A program made the position numbers and the translations under genes. This document shows positions 27,601-36,903 of a stretch of 64,000 bases of DNA, piece after piece. How positions within the stretch are numbered: the first letter of the stretch is position 1; each line of letters starts with the position of its first letter. The notes beneath the pieces are model-generated. The model made no database searches. It was not told where the DNA came from and saw only the letters and a list, made by a program, of their open reading frames with translations. This DNA is from Streptococcus pantholopis (GTDB taxonomy: Bacteria > Bacillota > Bacilli > Lactobacillales > Streptococcaceae): contig NZ_CP014699.1 of assembly GCF_001642085.1 (NCBI RefSeq), positions 1,054,001 to 1,118,000 on the forward strand, read 5' to 3'.

Positions 27601-27830
27601 AACAAGGCTTCTAGCTTCCATTTATTTTAGCAAAAGGCACCGTCCAGAATATTTCAAATAAGCATCGTTATCAGAGTGTGCTGCTATTTTCGGCATATCA
27701 TGACCCCAGCTTAATGCAAAAATAAAACAGCAGACCAAAATGGCTACTGTTTTAAAAATAATTTATCTGAACGGCAGAGAAAGACCAGACTTACACTATC
27801 AGTAATTTTTATAAAAGGATAGTCTAAAAA

Positions 27831-29591
27831 TCAGCCTCTAAACAGCCTTTTATGAATTTTTGTAAAAAATCCTATTACTGCCAGCATCATAAATAAAAGC
27901 GACCCTACTACGCCCAGCGACTTATCCTGATCTCCAGCAGCAGGCAGTTTTTTTGCATTTTGAGGCATCGGCTGAGGGTTTTCTAATTTAGAAGAAGGCG
28001 TCTCCTGCTTGGGAGCAGATCCTTCTTTTCCTTCCGCTTTAGGTAAGACTGCTGGTGATTTTGCTGATCCAGGTGCCGAAGTTTCTTGCTTAGGAGGAGC
28101 TGCTTGTGATTTTTTTGACTCAGGTGACAGTATCTCCTGCTTTGGATCTTCTGCTTGAGGCGTTTCTGTTTTTGGTAATGGCGCCTCCTGATTTGGATCT
28201 TCTTCCTGAGGATCAGTTATTTCTCCTGCTAGCTTGTACACGAATGCCACTGTTCGATCGCCTGGGATAATTTTACCTTTAATCGGATCAACACCAATAA
28301 AATTTGGCAGATTTGATTGAATCAGATTTCCATCTTCGCTTACTGTACCAATCGGATACACTCCTTCTTTGACCAAAGTATAAACCTTGTTGCCGACAGT
28401 AATTTCAGCTTGCTTTTTATTACTAATATCATAATCGTTTTCTACAGCTTGATTTTCTATCGCCGTCTCAGTCCTCAGAATTGCACCTGTTTCATCAACA
28501 TACCAAATCTTAACTGAGCCAATTTCACTATGTCTAGTATAATAATAGGCAACTTTTGGGGCTTCTTCCCCAAAAACACCTTCCTCTTGGCCTTCAGTGC
28601 TTTCTTCATTTAAAACCCATTTCACACCATTTGCATCAATGATACTTTGAGGACGAACTGCTTTAGTATCATATCTCGTGCCAATATCTCCTTGCAGGAT
28701 TTCCTGACTTTCTACTGTTTTCCCCGATTCTGTTTTTCCTTGAAGCAATGCAAGCTTACCCTTTTCAAAGCTGAAATACTGAATATAAACATTGCCCATT
28801 TCTGTACTTTGTGGTGTCTCCTCCTTAGATTCTGGACTTTCCGCTTTTGGATTATCCCCTTCGGGAGCCCGCTGGATTTTTTGTGTTACAGAACCTAAAA
28901 AATCCACTCCTTCTTCCCCAGAAAAAGCTGTAGCAATAAGAATTCCTCCATTTCGAATATCACTAAGCAAAATAGTTATCTTCCCTGTTTCATAATCAAC
29001 AGAGGTTTTTTCACCATCACCATGCCACTTCCATTTTCCGTTTTCGAGAGCTAGAATTAATTCTTTCATTCCCGTTCCCACCAACGATTCAGGGGTATAG
29101 GTCACTATAAATCTTGTTGTCTTTGGCGGCGGTGTTACACTAACGGAATTATTAGTCAATTCTAGTTTGGGTGTTTTGGGCTCCTCCTGATTTTGTTCAG
29201 CTACTGGAGGCAGTTCTTCATCTAAATTTGCTTCTGCATTCAGAATCTCTGCTTCCGGTGATTTTTCCTTTGGTGCTGATTGATTAACCATCTGAGACGG
29301 TATAGGTTCTAAATTTTCCCCCTCTCTGCTGGCAGTCATAATTTCTTGCTCATGACTGTCATTAAGAGAAAGTATCTGAGATTCAGCTAGATTGCCAGTA
29401 TCCTCTTTTGCTCCAACTTCCTCTTCATCAGTTGCACTCGTTTCATGATTATCTACTTCCATAACTTGGGAAGTCATTTCGAATCCAGCCGGCTCAGTAA
29501 TTTCGTCTGCTTTTACCGCAGCATAAGGGAACAGCACTGCTGCAGAGAAAAGCAAGCTGCTTTTTAGTAATAACTTCGACGCTCTACTCAT
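27831..29591 (-). CDS. Cell-wall-anchored surface protein with MucBP-like repeats and an LPAAG sorting motif
   Basis: This 586-residue surface protein has a signal peptide (cleavage near residue 28, AAVKA-DE). An acidic Glu/Ser-rich region follows (30-150), then a Thr/Val-rich domain (about 155-245). Two MucBP-like units lie at about 272-355 and 356-450 (IGSVKIWYVDETG). A Pro/Lys/Glu-rich wall-spanning tract precedes the sorting signal: LPAAG (549-553), a hydrophobic segment and KIHKRLFRG. LPAAG replaces the usual LPxTG Thr by Ala. Probably an adhesin; the ligand is unknown. A perfect 16-bp inverted repeat lies about 110 bp upstream. The gene is flanked by terminators. Confidence 0.85.
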   Translation of the reverse strand: MSRASKLLLKSSLLFSAAVLFPYAAVKADEITEPAGFEMTSQVMEVDNHETSATDEEEVGAKEDTGNLAESQILSLNDSHEQEIMTASREGENLEPIPSQMVNQSAPKEKSPEAEILNAEANLDEELPPVAEQNQEEPKTPKLELTNNSVSVTPPPKTTRFIVTYTPESLVGTGMKELILALENGKWKWHGDGEKTSVDYETGKITILLSDIRNGGILIATAFSGEEGVDFLGSVTQKIQRAPEGDNPKAESPESKEETPQSTEMGNVYIQYFSFEKGKLALLQGKTESGKTVESQEILQGDIGTRYDTKAVRPQSIIDANGVKWVLNEESTEGQEEGVFGEEAPKVAYYYTRHSEIGSVKIWYVDETGAILRTETAIENQAVENDYDISNKKQAEITVGNKVYTLVKEGVYPIGTVSEDGNLIQSNLPNFIGVDPIKGKIIPGDRTVAFVYKLAGEITDPQEEDPNQEAPLPKTETPQAEDPKQEILSPESKKSQAAPPKQETSAPGSAKSPAVLPKAEGKEGSAPKQETPSSKLENPQPMPQNAKKLPAAGDQDKSLGVVGSLLFMMLAVIGFFTKIHKRLFRG

Positions 29592-29701
29592 TGCTTTCTT
29601 ATCTTCATCCTTTCATTAATAAATGCCTGCCATAGGCAGAAATGTTAGATATTTTCTAGGATAAGTATAGCAAAACCGTCTACAGACTTTCTGATTATCG
29701 T

Positions 29702-29739
29702 CTGTTTTTTATCTGTTTTTTATAACAGATAAAAAACAG
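29702..29739. repeat. Perfect 16-bp inverted repeat upstream of the surface protein gene
   Basis: CTGTTTTTTATCTGTT and its exact complement are separated by 6 nt (TTTTAT). It lies upstream of the likely promoter, and could be an operator or a minor terminator. Confidence 0.7.
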
Positions 29740-29874
29740 AGTGTTTTAATGGCCTGATAAATTTTTTGAATTATTCTTAGATTCTCTCGTTTTCCTGTTT
29801 GAATGAAGCTAAACGCTATCCGTTTTTTTTCAGTTGAGCCGTACTTTATTAGTCGTTTAAATAAAGCCAAAAAT

Positions 29875-29910
29875 AAAAACTTAAAAGCAGACATCTGCTT
29901 TTAAGTTTTT
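29875..29910. terminator. Bidirectional terminator downstream of tRNA-Arg
   Basis: AAAAACTTAAAAGCAG and CTGCTTTTAAGTTTTT form a perfect stem with a 4-nt loop. It ends the minus-strand tRNA-Arg transcript. Confidence 0.8.
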
Positions 29911-29922
29911 AAATTAACCAAG

Positions 29923-29994
29923 TCCATCTTGAGGGAATCGAACCCCCATTATAAGAACCGGAATCTTATGTGATATCCATTACACTAAAGATGG
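29923..29994 (-). tRNA. tRNA-Arg(CCG)
   Basis: Acceptor CCATCTT/AAGATGG with discriminator A, anticodon stem TAAGA/TCTTA around loop TTCCGGT (anticodon CCG), and T-loop TTCGATT. CCA is not encoded. Confidence 0.93.
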
Positions 29995-30046
29995 ATAATA
30001 AAGAGCTATTAAAAAATGCTAACTCCAAACAGTCTTGAATAAACAG

Positions 30047-30077
30047 GACTTAAAAAGGCCGTCGGCCTTTTTAAGTC
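30047..30077. terminator. rpsA: Terminator of rpsA
   Basis: ACTTAAAAAGGCC-GTC-GGCCTTTTTAAGT, a perfect stem 17 bp after the rpsA stop. Confidence 0.9.
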
Positions 30078-30093
30078 TGATTATCAGCTTAAC

Positions 30094-31302
30094 TTACAGT
30101 TCAATATCGCCAAACAAATCCGCCATTGAAAAACCTGTTTGTGTTTCCGGAAGCTCGTAATCACGCTTTTCCTGCCGTTTTTGGCGACGAGGACGCGATT
30201 TACGCTTATTGTCATTATTATTTTCTCCTTCAGCCGGTGCAGGTCGCTCTTCAAGCGCTTTGATAGACAATGAAACCCGTTCATCAGCAGCATTCACGTC
30301 AAGAACTTTAACTTTAACATCCTGACCAACGCTAAGAACATCTTTAGGGTCTTCAACGCGCTTGTGCGAAATTTGAGAAATGTGTACAAGGCCATCAATA
30401 CCAGGCAAGACTTCAACGAAAGCACCAAAATCTGTCAGACGTTTCACTTTTCCGTCAATGACATCACCGGCAGCAAGCTTCTGTTCCACTCCATCCCATG
30501 GACCAGGTGTAGTTGCTTTAAGAGAGAGAGAAATCCGACCTTCTTCTTCGTCGATCGCAAGAACTTTAACGTTAATCTCCTCACCAACCGTAACAACTGA
30601 TTTTGGTGAAACATTACGCTCATGAGACAGTTCAGTCACGTGAACAAGTCCATCAACACCGCCTAAGTCAATGAAAGCTCCAAAACTTGTCAAACGTGCA
30701 ACAGTTCCAGTCACTACAGCACCAACTTCCAGTTTTGAGAATACTTCCTCACGTGCTTTGGCAGCAGCTTCTTCAACAACATCACGCCGTGACAGAATAA
30801 AACGATTTTCAGCCGGATCAATTTCTTTAATCTTCGCATCAATATCCTGTCCAACAAACTTTTCTGTGTTGCGAACAAAACGCGTATCAAGCATAGAAGC
30901 TGGAATAAATCCACGCAGACCCTCAAATTCAACTGAAAGTCCGCCTTTGACAGCACGTGTTCCTTTTACAGTGACTACTTCGCCTTCACGTCCGATCAGC
31001 TTATCCCATGCTTTACGTGCTTCTAACCGTTTTTTAGAGACCAGAAAGGTCACGGTATCAGTATCTTTTCCAACAACCTGACGCAAGACAAGTACTTCAA
31101 CTCTATCTCCTTCTTTGACATAATCGTTAATATCTGCATCACGATCATTTGTCAGTTCGCGAAGAGTAAGCACGCCTTCGACTCCAGTACCGTCAATAAC
31201 CACATTTGCCTGTTCACTGTCAACAGCTAAAACTTCCGCGGTAACAATATCACCAGGGTTGACTTCATTGACACTGTTTAGCAAATCTTCAAATTCATTC
31301 AT
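30094..31302 (-). CDS. rpsA: 30S ribosomal protein S1
   Basis: This 402-residue RNA-binding protein helps mRNA engage the ribosome. Four S1 domains are visible at about 17-87, 104-170, 189-260 and 274-345 (for example [19 protein letters not shown] and [20 protein letters not shown]). A basic, Asn-rich tail ends [12 protein letters not shown], the conserved streptococcal C-terminus. Start chosen at 31302; GGAGG lies 11 nt upstream. Four domains rather than six is normal for Firmicutes S1. Confidence 0.95.
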   Translation of the reverse strand: MNEFEDLLNSVNEVNPGDIVTAEVLAVDSEQANVVIDGTGVEGVLTLRELTNDRDADINDYVKEGDRVEVLVLRQVVGKDTDTVTFLVSKKRLEARKAWDKLIGREGEVVTVKGTRAVKGGLSVEFEGLRGFIPASMLDTRFVRNTEKFVGQDIDAKIKEIDPAENRFILSRRDVVEEAAAKAREEVFSKLEVGAVVTGTVARLTSFGAFIDLGGVDGLVHVTELSHERNVSPKSVVTVGEEINVKVLAIDEEEGRISLSLKATTPGPWDGVEQKLAAGDVIDGKVKRLTDFGAFVEVLPGIDGLVHISQISHKRVEDPKDVLSVGQDVKVKVLDVNAADERVSLSIKALEERPAPAEGENNNDNKRKSRPRRQKRQEKRDYELPETQTGFSMADLFGDIEL

Positions 31303-31431
31303 TCTAACAAAATCCTCCAACAAAAGCTAGCCCAGCTAACTTTTGATAACAATATATTTTTTTCAAGGTAACCCGCAACGACAACATATTTTTATCTTTG
31401 ACGGTCTCAGAAGTACTCTGATACCTTTAAC

Positions 31432-31503
31432 TGGGGTAGCTGGATTCGAACCAACGCATGAGGGAGTCAAAGTCCCTTGCCTTACCGCTTGGCTATACCC
31501 CAT
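31432..31503 (-). tRNA. tRNA-Gln(TTG)
   Basis: Acceptor TGGGGTA/TACCCCA, discriminator G, anticodon loop CTTTGAC (anticodon TTG), and T-loop TTCGAAT. CCA is not encoded. Confidence 0.95.
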
Positions 31504-31606
31504 TTTTAAATCCAAGACAGGTATCCGGATCAAATAGCAGCTAATCTTTGATGAAAAATTTCACTTAGCTTTCACTGCATATTTTCAACGCTTTACCATC
31601 TTGACA

Positions 31607-31687
31607 TGGAAGGGGAGGGATTCGAACCCCCGAACCCGAAGGAGCGGATTTACAGTCCGCCGCGTTTAGCCTCTTCGCTACCCTTCC
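31607..31687 (-). tRNA. tRNA-Tyr(GTA)
   Basis: A class II tRNA with a long variable arm. Acceptor GGAAGGG/CCCTTCC plus discriminator A, anticodon loop CTGTAAA (anticodon GTA). Precedes tRNA-Gln in the same transcript, 103 bp away. Confidence 0.95.
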
Positions 31688-31707
31688 ATTCCGTAACAAC
31701 GAAGTCT

Positions 31708-31736
31708 ATTCTATCATAGTTTTACCGAACTTGCAA
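31708..31736 (-). promoter_or_regulatory. Promoter of the tRNA-Tyr/tRNA-Gln unit
   Basis: TTGCAA (31731-31736), a 17-bp spacer and TAGAAT (31708-31713) on the minus strand. Confidence 0.65.
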
Positions 31737-31918
31737 GCCTTTTTAACATAGTAGAGCTCTTAAATTCAAAATTTCCGAACATTCCTTCTTATGCTAAAAA
31801 GACTGCATAATGCGAGGGCCTGCACCAGTCTGAATCCTGTATTGCAAAGCTTATCATTAAACTAATTGAAAAATGAAAATATGATGTCATTTTCATTTCA
31901 GTGTGATGTCTTTTCGTA

Positions 31919-32149
31919 TCAATGATTTAAATTATAATTTTCAATAATATTTTCAACTGCTTTTTCCAGCGATTTAAAAAAAATGCTTATTTCGCCCTTT
32001 TCAATGACAGCAAATTTACCATCAATCTCTGCAATCTCGCCGATACTTTTTTTACCTATTGTCAAGCGGTAGCCAGTCACTGGACTGCCGCTGACCTGTA
32101 CTTGACTGTCTGCCAATTCAACAGCAATTTTTTTATCTTTTTTACTCAT
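31919..32149 (-). CDS. DUF2969 family small protein
   Basis: This 76-residue protein has a Lys-rich start (MSKKDKKIAVEL) and the pattern GYRLTIGKKSIGEIAEIDGKFAV that I recognise from the streptococcal/lactococcal DUF2969 family. No catalytic motif, signal peptide or membrane segment is visible. The function is unknown. AAAAGGAC precedes the ATG. It lies alone between the tRNA unit and ilvE. The 31737-31918 gap holds nothing I can support. Confidence 0.8.
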   Translation of the reverse strand: MSKKDKKIAVELADSQVQVSGSPVTGYRLTIGKKSIGEIAEIDGKFAVIEKGEISIFFKSLEKAVENIIENYNLNH

Positions 32150-32280
32150 AAAACTTGTCCTTTTCTATTGATAAATTTAAAAACATCAAGCATATAAGTC
32201 CTCTTTAGTATAGACCTTTTTTCAGACTCTGCCATGTTTCAAAACCATCTGTGTTTCCTTTTTTAATTTTACACAAATTT

Positions 32281-32312
32281 AAAAAAGCTTGCAAGAGCAA
32301 GCTTTTTCTTTT
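32281..32312 (-). terminator. ilvE: Terminator of ilvE
   Basis: AAAAAGCTTGC-TC-TTGCAAGCTTTTTT on the minus strand, overlapping the ilvE stop codon region. Confidence 0.75.
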
Positions 32313-33333
32313 ATTCCACTTTAGTAATCCAGCCTTTTGGTGCAACAATGTCACCAAACTGAATCCCGACCAGTTCATCATAAAGCCTGCGAGTAATCGG
32401 ACCGACCTCTGTCTCACTGTAAAAGACATGCAGTCTGTCTTTAAACTGGATACCACCAATTGGTGAGATGACAGCAGCCGTTCCACAGGCACCGGCTTCA
32501 GTAAAGCGATCCAAATCAGCAATCGGAACATCGCCTTCTACAGCCTTTAAGCCGAGACGCTCTTCAGCCAAGTAAAGCAAAGAATACTTTGTTACAGAAG
32601 GCAGGATGGAAGGGCTTAAAGGTGTCACAAATTCATTGTCTCTGCTGATGCCAAAAAAGTTAGCTGAGCCGACTTCTTCTATTTTAGTGTGTGTGGCCGG
32701 ATCAAGATAGATAACATCGGAAAATCCGGCAATATGGGCCTTGTCTCCAGGCAAAAGACTGGCGGCATAGTTGCCGCCGACTTTTGCTGCACCAGTACCG
32801 TAAGGCGCTGCTCGGTCAAAGTCTTCGGCTACGATAAAATTGGTCGGTGTTAAGCCTCCTTTGAAATAGTTGCCCACAGGCATAGCAAAGACTGTGAAAA
32901 TATATTCTTCTGCTGGTTTAACACTGATACTGTCTCCTACACCGATCAACAAGGGTCTCAGATATAAAGTTGCCCCTGTTCCGTAAGGAGGTACATATTC
33001 AGCATTTGCTTTGACAACTGCTTTACAGGCTTCGATAAATTTTTCAGTTGGAACTTGAGGCATGAGCAGACGGTCAGCGGTTTTTTGCAATCGTTCAGCA
33101 TTTTGGTCCGGCCTAAAGAGCTGAATGTCTCCTGCTTTGGTCCGATAGGCTTTTAAGCCTTCAAAAGCCTGCTGGCCATAGTGAAGAGCCGGTGAACTTT
33201 CCGAAATGTGCAGAGTGGCATCCTGGGTCATCTGGCCGTTGTCCCATTCTCCGTTTTTATAATAAGAAATATAGCGCTCCGGAAGTTTAAGGTAGCCAAA
33301 TCCTAAATTTTCCCAGTCAAGATCTACAGTCAT
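32311..33333 (-). CDS. ilvE: Branched-chain amino acid aminotransferase
   Basis: This 340-residue PLP enzyme makes leucine, isoleucine and valine from their keto acids with glutamate. The start LDWENLGFGYLKLPERYISYYKNGEWD, HYGQQAFEGLKAY, the PLP lysine in GAAKVGGNYAASL (about residue 203), and EVGSANFFGI match the type II BCAT family. AAGAGG precedes the ATG. Monocistronic. Confidence 0.96.
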   Translation of the reverse strand: MTVDLDWENLGFGYLKLPERYISYYKNGEWDNGQMTQDATLHISESSPALHYGQQAFEGLKAYRTKAGDIQLFRPDQNAERLQKTADRLLMPQVPTEKFIEACKAVVKANAEYVPPYGTGATLYLRPLLIGVGDSISVKPAEEYIFTVFAMPVGNYFKGGLTPTNFIVAEDFDRAAPYGTGAAKVGGNYAASLLPGDKAHIAGFSDVIYLDPATHTKIEEVGSANFFGISRDNEFVTPLSPSILPSVTKYSLLYLAEERLGLKAVEGDVPIADLDRFTEAGACGTAAVISPIGGIQFKDRLHVFYSETEVGPITRRLYDELVGIQFGDIVAPKGWITKVE

Positions 33334-33501
33334 TTAAAAAACCTCTTTCCTCATTTTTTTCTATTTTACCCTTTTTTTGTTATTTTTCAAGTCTTTTCAT
33401 AAAATTCTGAAAATTGCACATTTAAAAACCAAATAAACTCCCGCTCTTCTCCTGAAGCACAGCCATCAAACTGTCTAATTTTACTGCGGGGATTATTTAA
33501 G

Positions 33502-33555
33502 AAAAACAGCTTACTCTGGCTGCTTTTTCAGCAGACAAAAATAAGCTGTTTTTGC
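33502..33555 (-). terminator. parC: Terminator of parC
   Basis: AAAAACAGCTTA pairs with TAAGCTGTTTTT across a loop containing a smaller TGCTG/CAGCA hairpin. It begins 10 bp after the parC stop. Confidence 0.7.
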
Positions 33556-33565
33556 AAAAATCACT

Positions 33566-36019
33566 TTATTTAATTTCTGCAGAGAGCACTTCATCCGAAA
33601 TGGTATCAGAAATGAAGGAGCCGTTGCTGCTGCGCTCCGAAAACGGCAGATCTTCCAGGATGACATCATAGGTTTTTCCGCTTTTTGAGATAATCTCAAG
33701 TTTTTCTGGCTCTTCTCTCTTTTCTGGCTGCACACTAAATAAATCAAGTGATGGATCGCCTGCAGAATGAATCGGCCCAGCTAAAAAGACACGGTGAGGT
33801 TTGGCTTTTAGTTCACGCAGCACTTGCAGACCGCGGTTAGCTCGGCTGGTTGAAGGAATGAGAGAGACAGCCATCCGTTTCAGACTCCCTCTTTGTGTCA
33901 GCAAAAAGATGCTTTCAGCACTAAGGATAAAGGCACTGGCTAGACTGTCGTCTTCTTTTAAGTTGATTGCCTTAACGCCAGCTGCTTTTCCGCTCAAAAC
34001 GGGGACATCGCCGATATTGAAACGCAGCGCATAGCCTTTACGAGTAATCAGCATGATATCATCTAAAGCAATAGGGGCAACTGCAATAACACGATCGTCT
34101 TTATTTCTTAATTTAGCAAACTGACTGGATTTAGACCGGTAGGTCCGCCAGGGAGAAATCGCCTGACGTTCCAGCCGTTTAATCTGGCCCAGTTTTGTAA
34201 CTGCAAAATAGGTAGCTGCATCAAAATCATCAATAATTTCTGCATAAACTACCTGCTCATCACTTGCAAAATTCGTAATAGTCTGTGACAGGTGCTCACC
34301 GATCTCTTTCCAGCGGATATCTGTCAGCTCGTGAACAGGCCGGTAAATCAAATTGCCGAAATTGGTGAAAATCAGCAGATGCTGAGTCGTTTTAGCTTTT
34401 TGGACTAAACTGACAGAATCATCATCACGTTTCCCCATCTCATCCAGATGAGAAGATTTAAAGGAGCGGGGGCTTGTGCGTTTGAGGTAGCCGCTTCGCG
34501 TTACGCTGACAAAGGTTTCTTCTTCAACAATCAGGCTGGCCAAATCAATTTCCAAAGCCTGTGTTTCAGCCTGCAGTTCTGTCAGACGCGGCTTGGCAAA
34601 TTTTTTCTTCACTTCACGCAGTTCACTCTTCATCACACGGTAGAGAGTCGCCTCGTCCGCAATAATTGCTTTCAAAGTCGTAATACGTTCTCTGAGCTCT
34701 GCTTCTTCGTTTTCAAGAGTAACAATATCTGTATTAGTCAAGCGATAGAGCTGCAGATTGACAATAGCTTCTGCCTGCTCTTCTGAAAAATCATAACTGA
34801 CTTTGAGATTTTCCTTGGCATCAGCCTTATTTTCGGATGCCCGAATAAGAGCAATAATATCATCTAAAATGGAGATGACACGAATCAGCCCTTCAACAAT
34901 ATGAAGACGTTTTTCGGCCTTTTCCTTATCAAATTTAGAGCGGGCTACAATGATGCTTTTGCGGTGGACGATGTAGCTGCTCAGCATCGGAATCAGACCG
35001 ACCTGACGCGGTGTGTAGTGGTCAATCGCCACCATATTGAAATTGTAGTTAACCTGTAAATCCGTGTATTTGAATAAATAGTTTAAAATGGTTTGTGCAT
35101 CAGCCTCTTTTTTCAGTTCAATAGCGATACGCAAACCATCCCTGTCTGATTCATCCCGAACTTCTGCAATGCCCGGAACTTTGTTATTCAGACGGATATC
35201 ATCAATTCTTTTGACCAAAAAAGCTTTATTCACTTCATAGGGGATTTCTGTCGCAATGATTTGCTGCCGACCGCCGCGAAGATTTTCGATGTCAGTTTTA
35301 GAGCGCACAACAATTCGGCCCTTCCCGGTTTCATAGGCCTTGCGAATCTCATCTTTCCCTTGGATAATGGCTCCTGTGGGAAAGTCCGGTCCGGGTAAAA
35401 ATTCCATCAGCTTATCTAACTTAGCTTTTGGGTGGTCGATCATATAAATCGCAGCATTAATCACTTCAGCTAAATTATGCGGCGGGATATCGGTGGCGTA
35501 GCCTGCTGAAATTCCTGTTGCACCGTTAACCAAAAGGTTGGGGAAGGCTGCTGGTAAAACCGTTGGTTCTTTTTCAGTATCATCAAAGTTCCAAGCCCAA
35601 GGCACAGTTTTCTTGTCAATATCTTGGAGCAGAAACCCTGCAATTTCAGATAAACGGGCCTCGGTATAACGCATGGCTGCAGGCGGATCACCGTCCATAG
35701 ACCCGTTATTGCCGTGCATCTCTATCAGCCTTTCACCATTTTTCCAGTCCTGTGACATACGGACCATGGCATCATAAATAGAAGAATCTCCATGCGGGTG
35801 GAAATTCCCCATAACATTTCCGACTGATTTAGCCGATTTACGGAAGCCTTTGTCGTGCGTATTGCCATCTTTATTCATTGAATAGAGAATCCGGCGCTGG
35901 ACAGGTTTAAGCCCATCACGAATATCAGGGAGCGCACGCTCTTGAATGATGTATTTGGAATAGCGTCCGAAGCGCTCTCCCATAATGTCTTCTAAAGACA
36001 TGTTTTGTACATTGCTCAT
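33566..36019 (-). CDS. parC: DNA topoisomerase IV subunit A
   Basis: This 817-residue subunit cuts and rejoins DNA to decatenate daughter chromosomes with ParE. The start MSNVQNMSLEDIMGERFGRY is the streptococcal one. The catalytic Tyr118 is in AAMRYTEARL. The quinolone-resistance region HPHGDSSIYDAM keeps Ser79 and Asp83, so no classic resistance change is present. The C-terminal beta-pinwheel is complete. No Shine-Dalgarno is visible upstream of the ATG; a diverged repeat unit starts 6 bp upstream. The GNAT gene at 36388 separates it from parE. Confidence 0.96.
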   Translation of the reverse strand: MSNVQNMSLEDIMGERFGRYSKYIIQERALPDIRDGLKPVQRRILYSMNKDGNTHDKGFRKSAKSVGNVMGNFHPHGDSSIYDAMVRMSQDWKNGERLIEMHGNNGSMDGDPPAAMRYTEARLSEIAGFLLQDIDKKTVPWAWNFDDTEKEPTVLPAAFPNLLVNGATGISAGYATDIPPHNLAEVINAAIYMIDHPKAKLDKLMEFLPGPDFPTGAIIQGKDEIRKAYETGKGRIVVRSKTDIENLRGGRQQIIATEIPYEVNKAFLVKRIDDIRLNNKVPGIAEVRDESDRDGLRIAIELKKEADAQTILNYLFKYTDLQVNYNFNMVAIDHYTPRQVGLIPMLSSYIVHRKSIIVARSKFDKEKAEKRLHIVEGLIRVISILDDIIALIRASENKADAKENLKVSYDFSEEQAEAIVNLQLYRLTNTDIVTLENEEAELRERITTLKAIIADEATLYRVMKSELREVKKKFAKPRLTELQAETQALEIDLASLIVEEETFVSVTRSGYLKRTSPRSFKSSHLDEMGKRDDDSVSLVQKAKTTQHLLIFTNFGNLIYRPVHELTDIRWKEIGEHLSQTITNFASDEQVVYAEIIDDFDAATYFAVTKLGQIKRLERQAISPWRTYRSKSSQFAKLRNKDDRVIAVAPIALDDIMLITRKGYALRFNIGDVPVLSGKAAGVKAINLKEDDSLASAFILSAESIFLLTQRGSLKRMAVSLIPSTSRANRGLQVLRELKAKPHRVFLAGPIHSAGDPSLDLFSVQPEKREEPEKLEIISKSGKTYDVILEDLPFSERSSNGSFISDTISDEVLSAEIK

Positions 36020-36024
36020 AATTT

Positions 36025-36134
36025 AAGATACTAAGGGCGTTATACAGACAAAGTCAAAACAAGAAACTGACCAAAGACGCTGGCGTCTAGGGAACAGTTG
36101 CTTTTCATACAGTCTGCGGCCCGCATTCAGTTCC
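36025..36134. repeat. Diverged modular repeat unit upstream of parC
   Basis: AAGATACTAAG-GGC ... GCCCGC-ATTCAGTT. The clamp pairs GGGC/GCCC. The second stem is AGAC/GTCT instead of AGAGC/GCTCT. The central hairpin is AGACG-CTGG-CGTCT. Sequence differs from other copies but the pairings hold. The remainder of the gap to the GNAT gene (36135-36387) holds nothing I can support. Confidence 0.65.
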
Positions 36135-36387
36135 TTTCATTAGGTTAAAAAGGTGATTTAATAGAAATTCATTTGTCATTTTGTATAAAATCAAGCGGAT
36201 AAAAGTCACAGATATCCTATGCTGAAAAAACCTCTCACAGCTTATGCCAAAATCTTCGCGGTGATGACTGGAAGGGAGAACAACAAATATTCGGTAAAAG
36301 GTAGATTCTGCTAAATTAAGCACTGCAGCCAGAGAACAGGAACAATTTTAACTCTAACTATTTTCCTCCGATAGCGCAGGATCTTGC

Positions 36388-36888
36388 TCAATCTTCAAGC
36401 CATTTTTCATAGGATAAGGCATAGGCTGTAAATCCGTTACGCTTGTAAAGATATTTTGCACCGCCATTCCATGAATAGGCATGAAGTTTGACTCGCCGAA
36501 TTCCGGAAGCTTTCAGCCAATTTATACAGGCATTCAGCAGCATTTGGCCAATCCCCTGACCTCTGGCGGATTCAACAACAAACAGTTCATCAATTAAGCC
36601 TGTTTTGCCTGTTCCATTGTCTGCAGTAGCTTCTTCATCATATATCCTTGCCAGGCCGTAGCCCACAACTGTTTGATGGTATTCGGCCAAAATAATATAT
36701 GTAAAGCCATCATCTTTATTTTCAAAAGTCTCAAGCGCCCGTCTTTTAATATTTTCAAGAACGCGCCCGTAGTCATCATACTTTGATTTTTCCTCATGTC
36801 TCTGTCTATTAAACTGACTTAAGTCAGAGGTTAATTCAAGAAAAATTTCTTTATCATTTTCACAAATTTCACGAATTTTAACTGACAT
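36388..36888 (-). CDS. GNAT family N-acetyltransferase
   Basis: This 166-residue protein has the acetyl-CoA loop RGQGIG in VVESARGQGIGQMLLNACINWL (about 110-130), followed by VKLHAYSWNGGAKYLYKRNGF. The substrate is unknown. AAAGGAAA precedes the ATG. It begins 15 nt after parE and so is probably cotranscribed with it, sitting between the two topoisomerase IV genes. Confidence 0.87.
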   Translation of the reverse strand: MSVKIREICENDKEIFLELTSDLSQFNRQRHEEKSKYDDYGRVLENIKRRALETFENKDDGFTYIILAEYHQTVVGYGLARIYDEEATADNGTGKTGLIDELFVVESARGQGIGQMLLNACINWLKASGIRRVKLHAYSWNGGAKYLYKRNGFTAYALSYEKWLED

Positions 36889-36903
36889 ACTATTTCCTTT
36901 TTA

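Noticed and set aside
35760..35800. Fluoroquinolone-resistance change in parC
   Set aside because: Ser79 and Asp83 are both the susceptible residues.
36105..36323. A minus-strand 72-codon frame between the GNAT gene and parC
   Set aside because: It starts inside noncoding sequence, overlaps a repeat right arm, and lacks a Shine-Dalgarno and any protein-like pattern.
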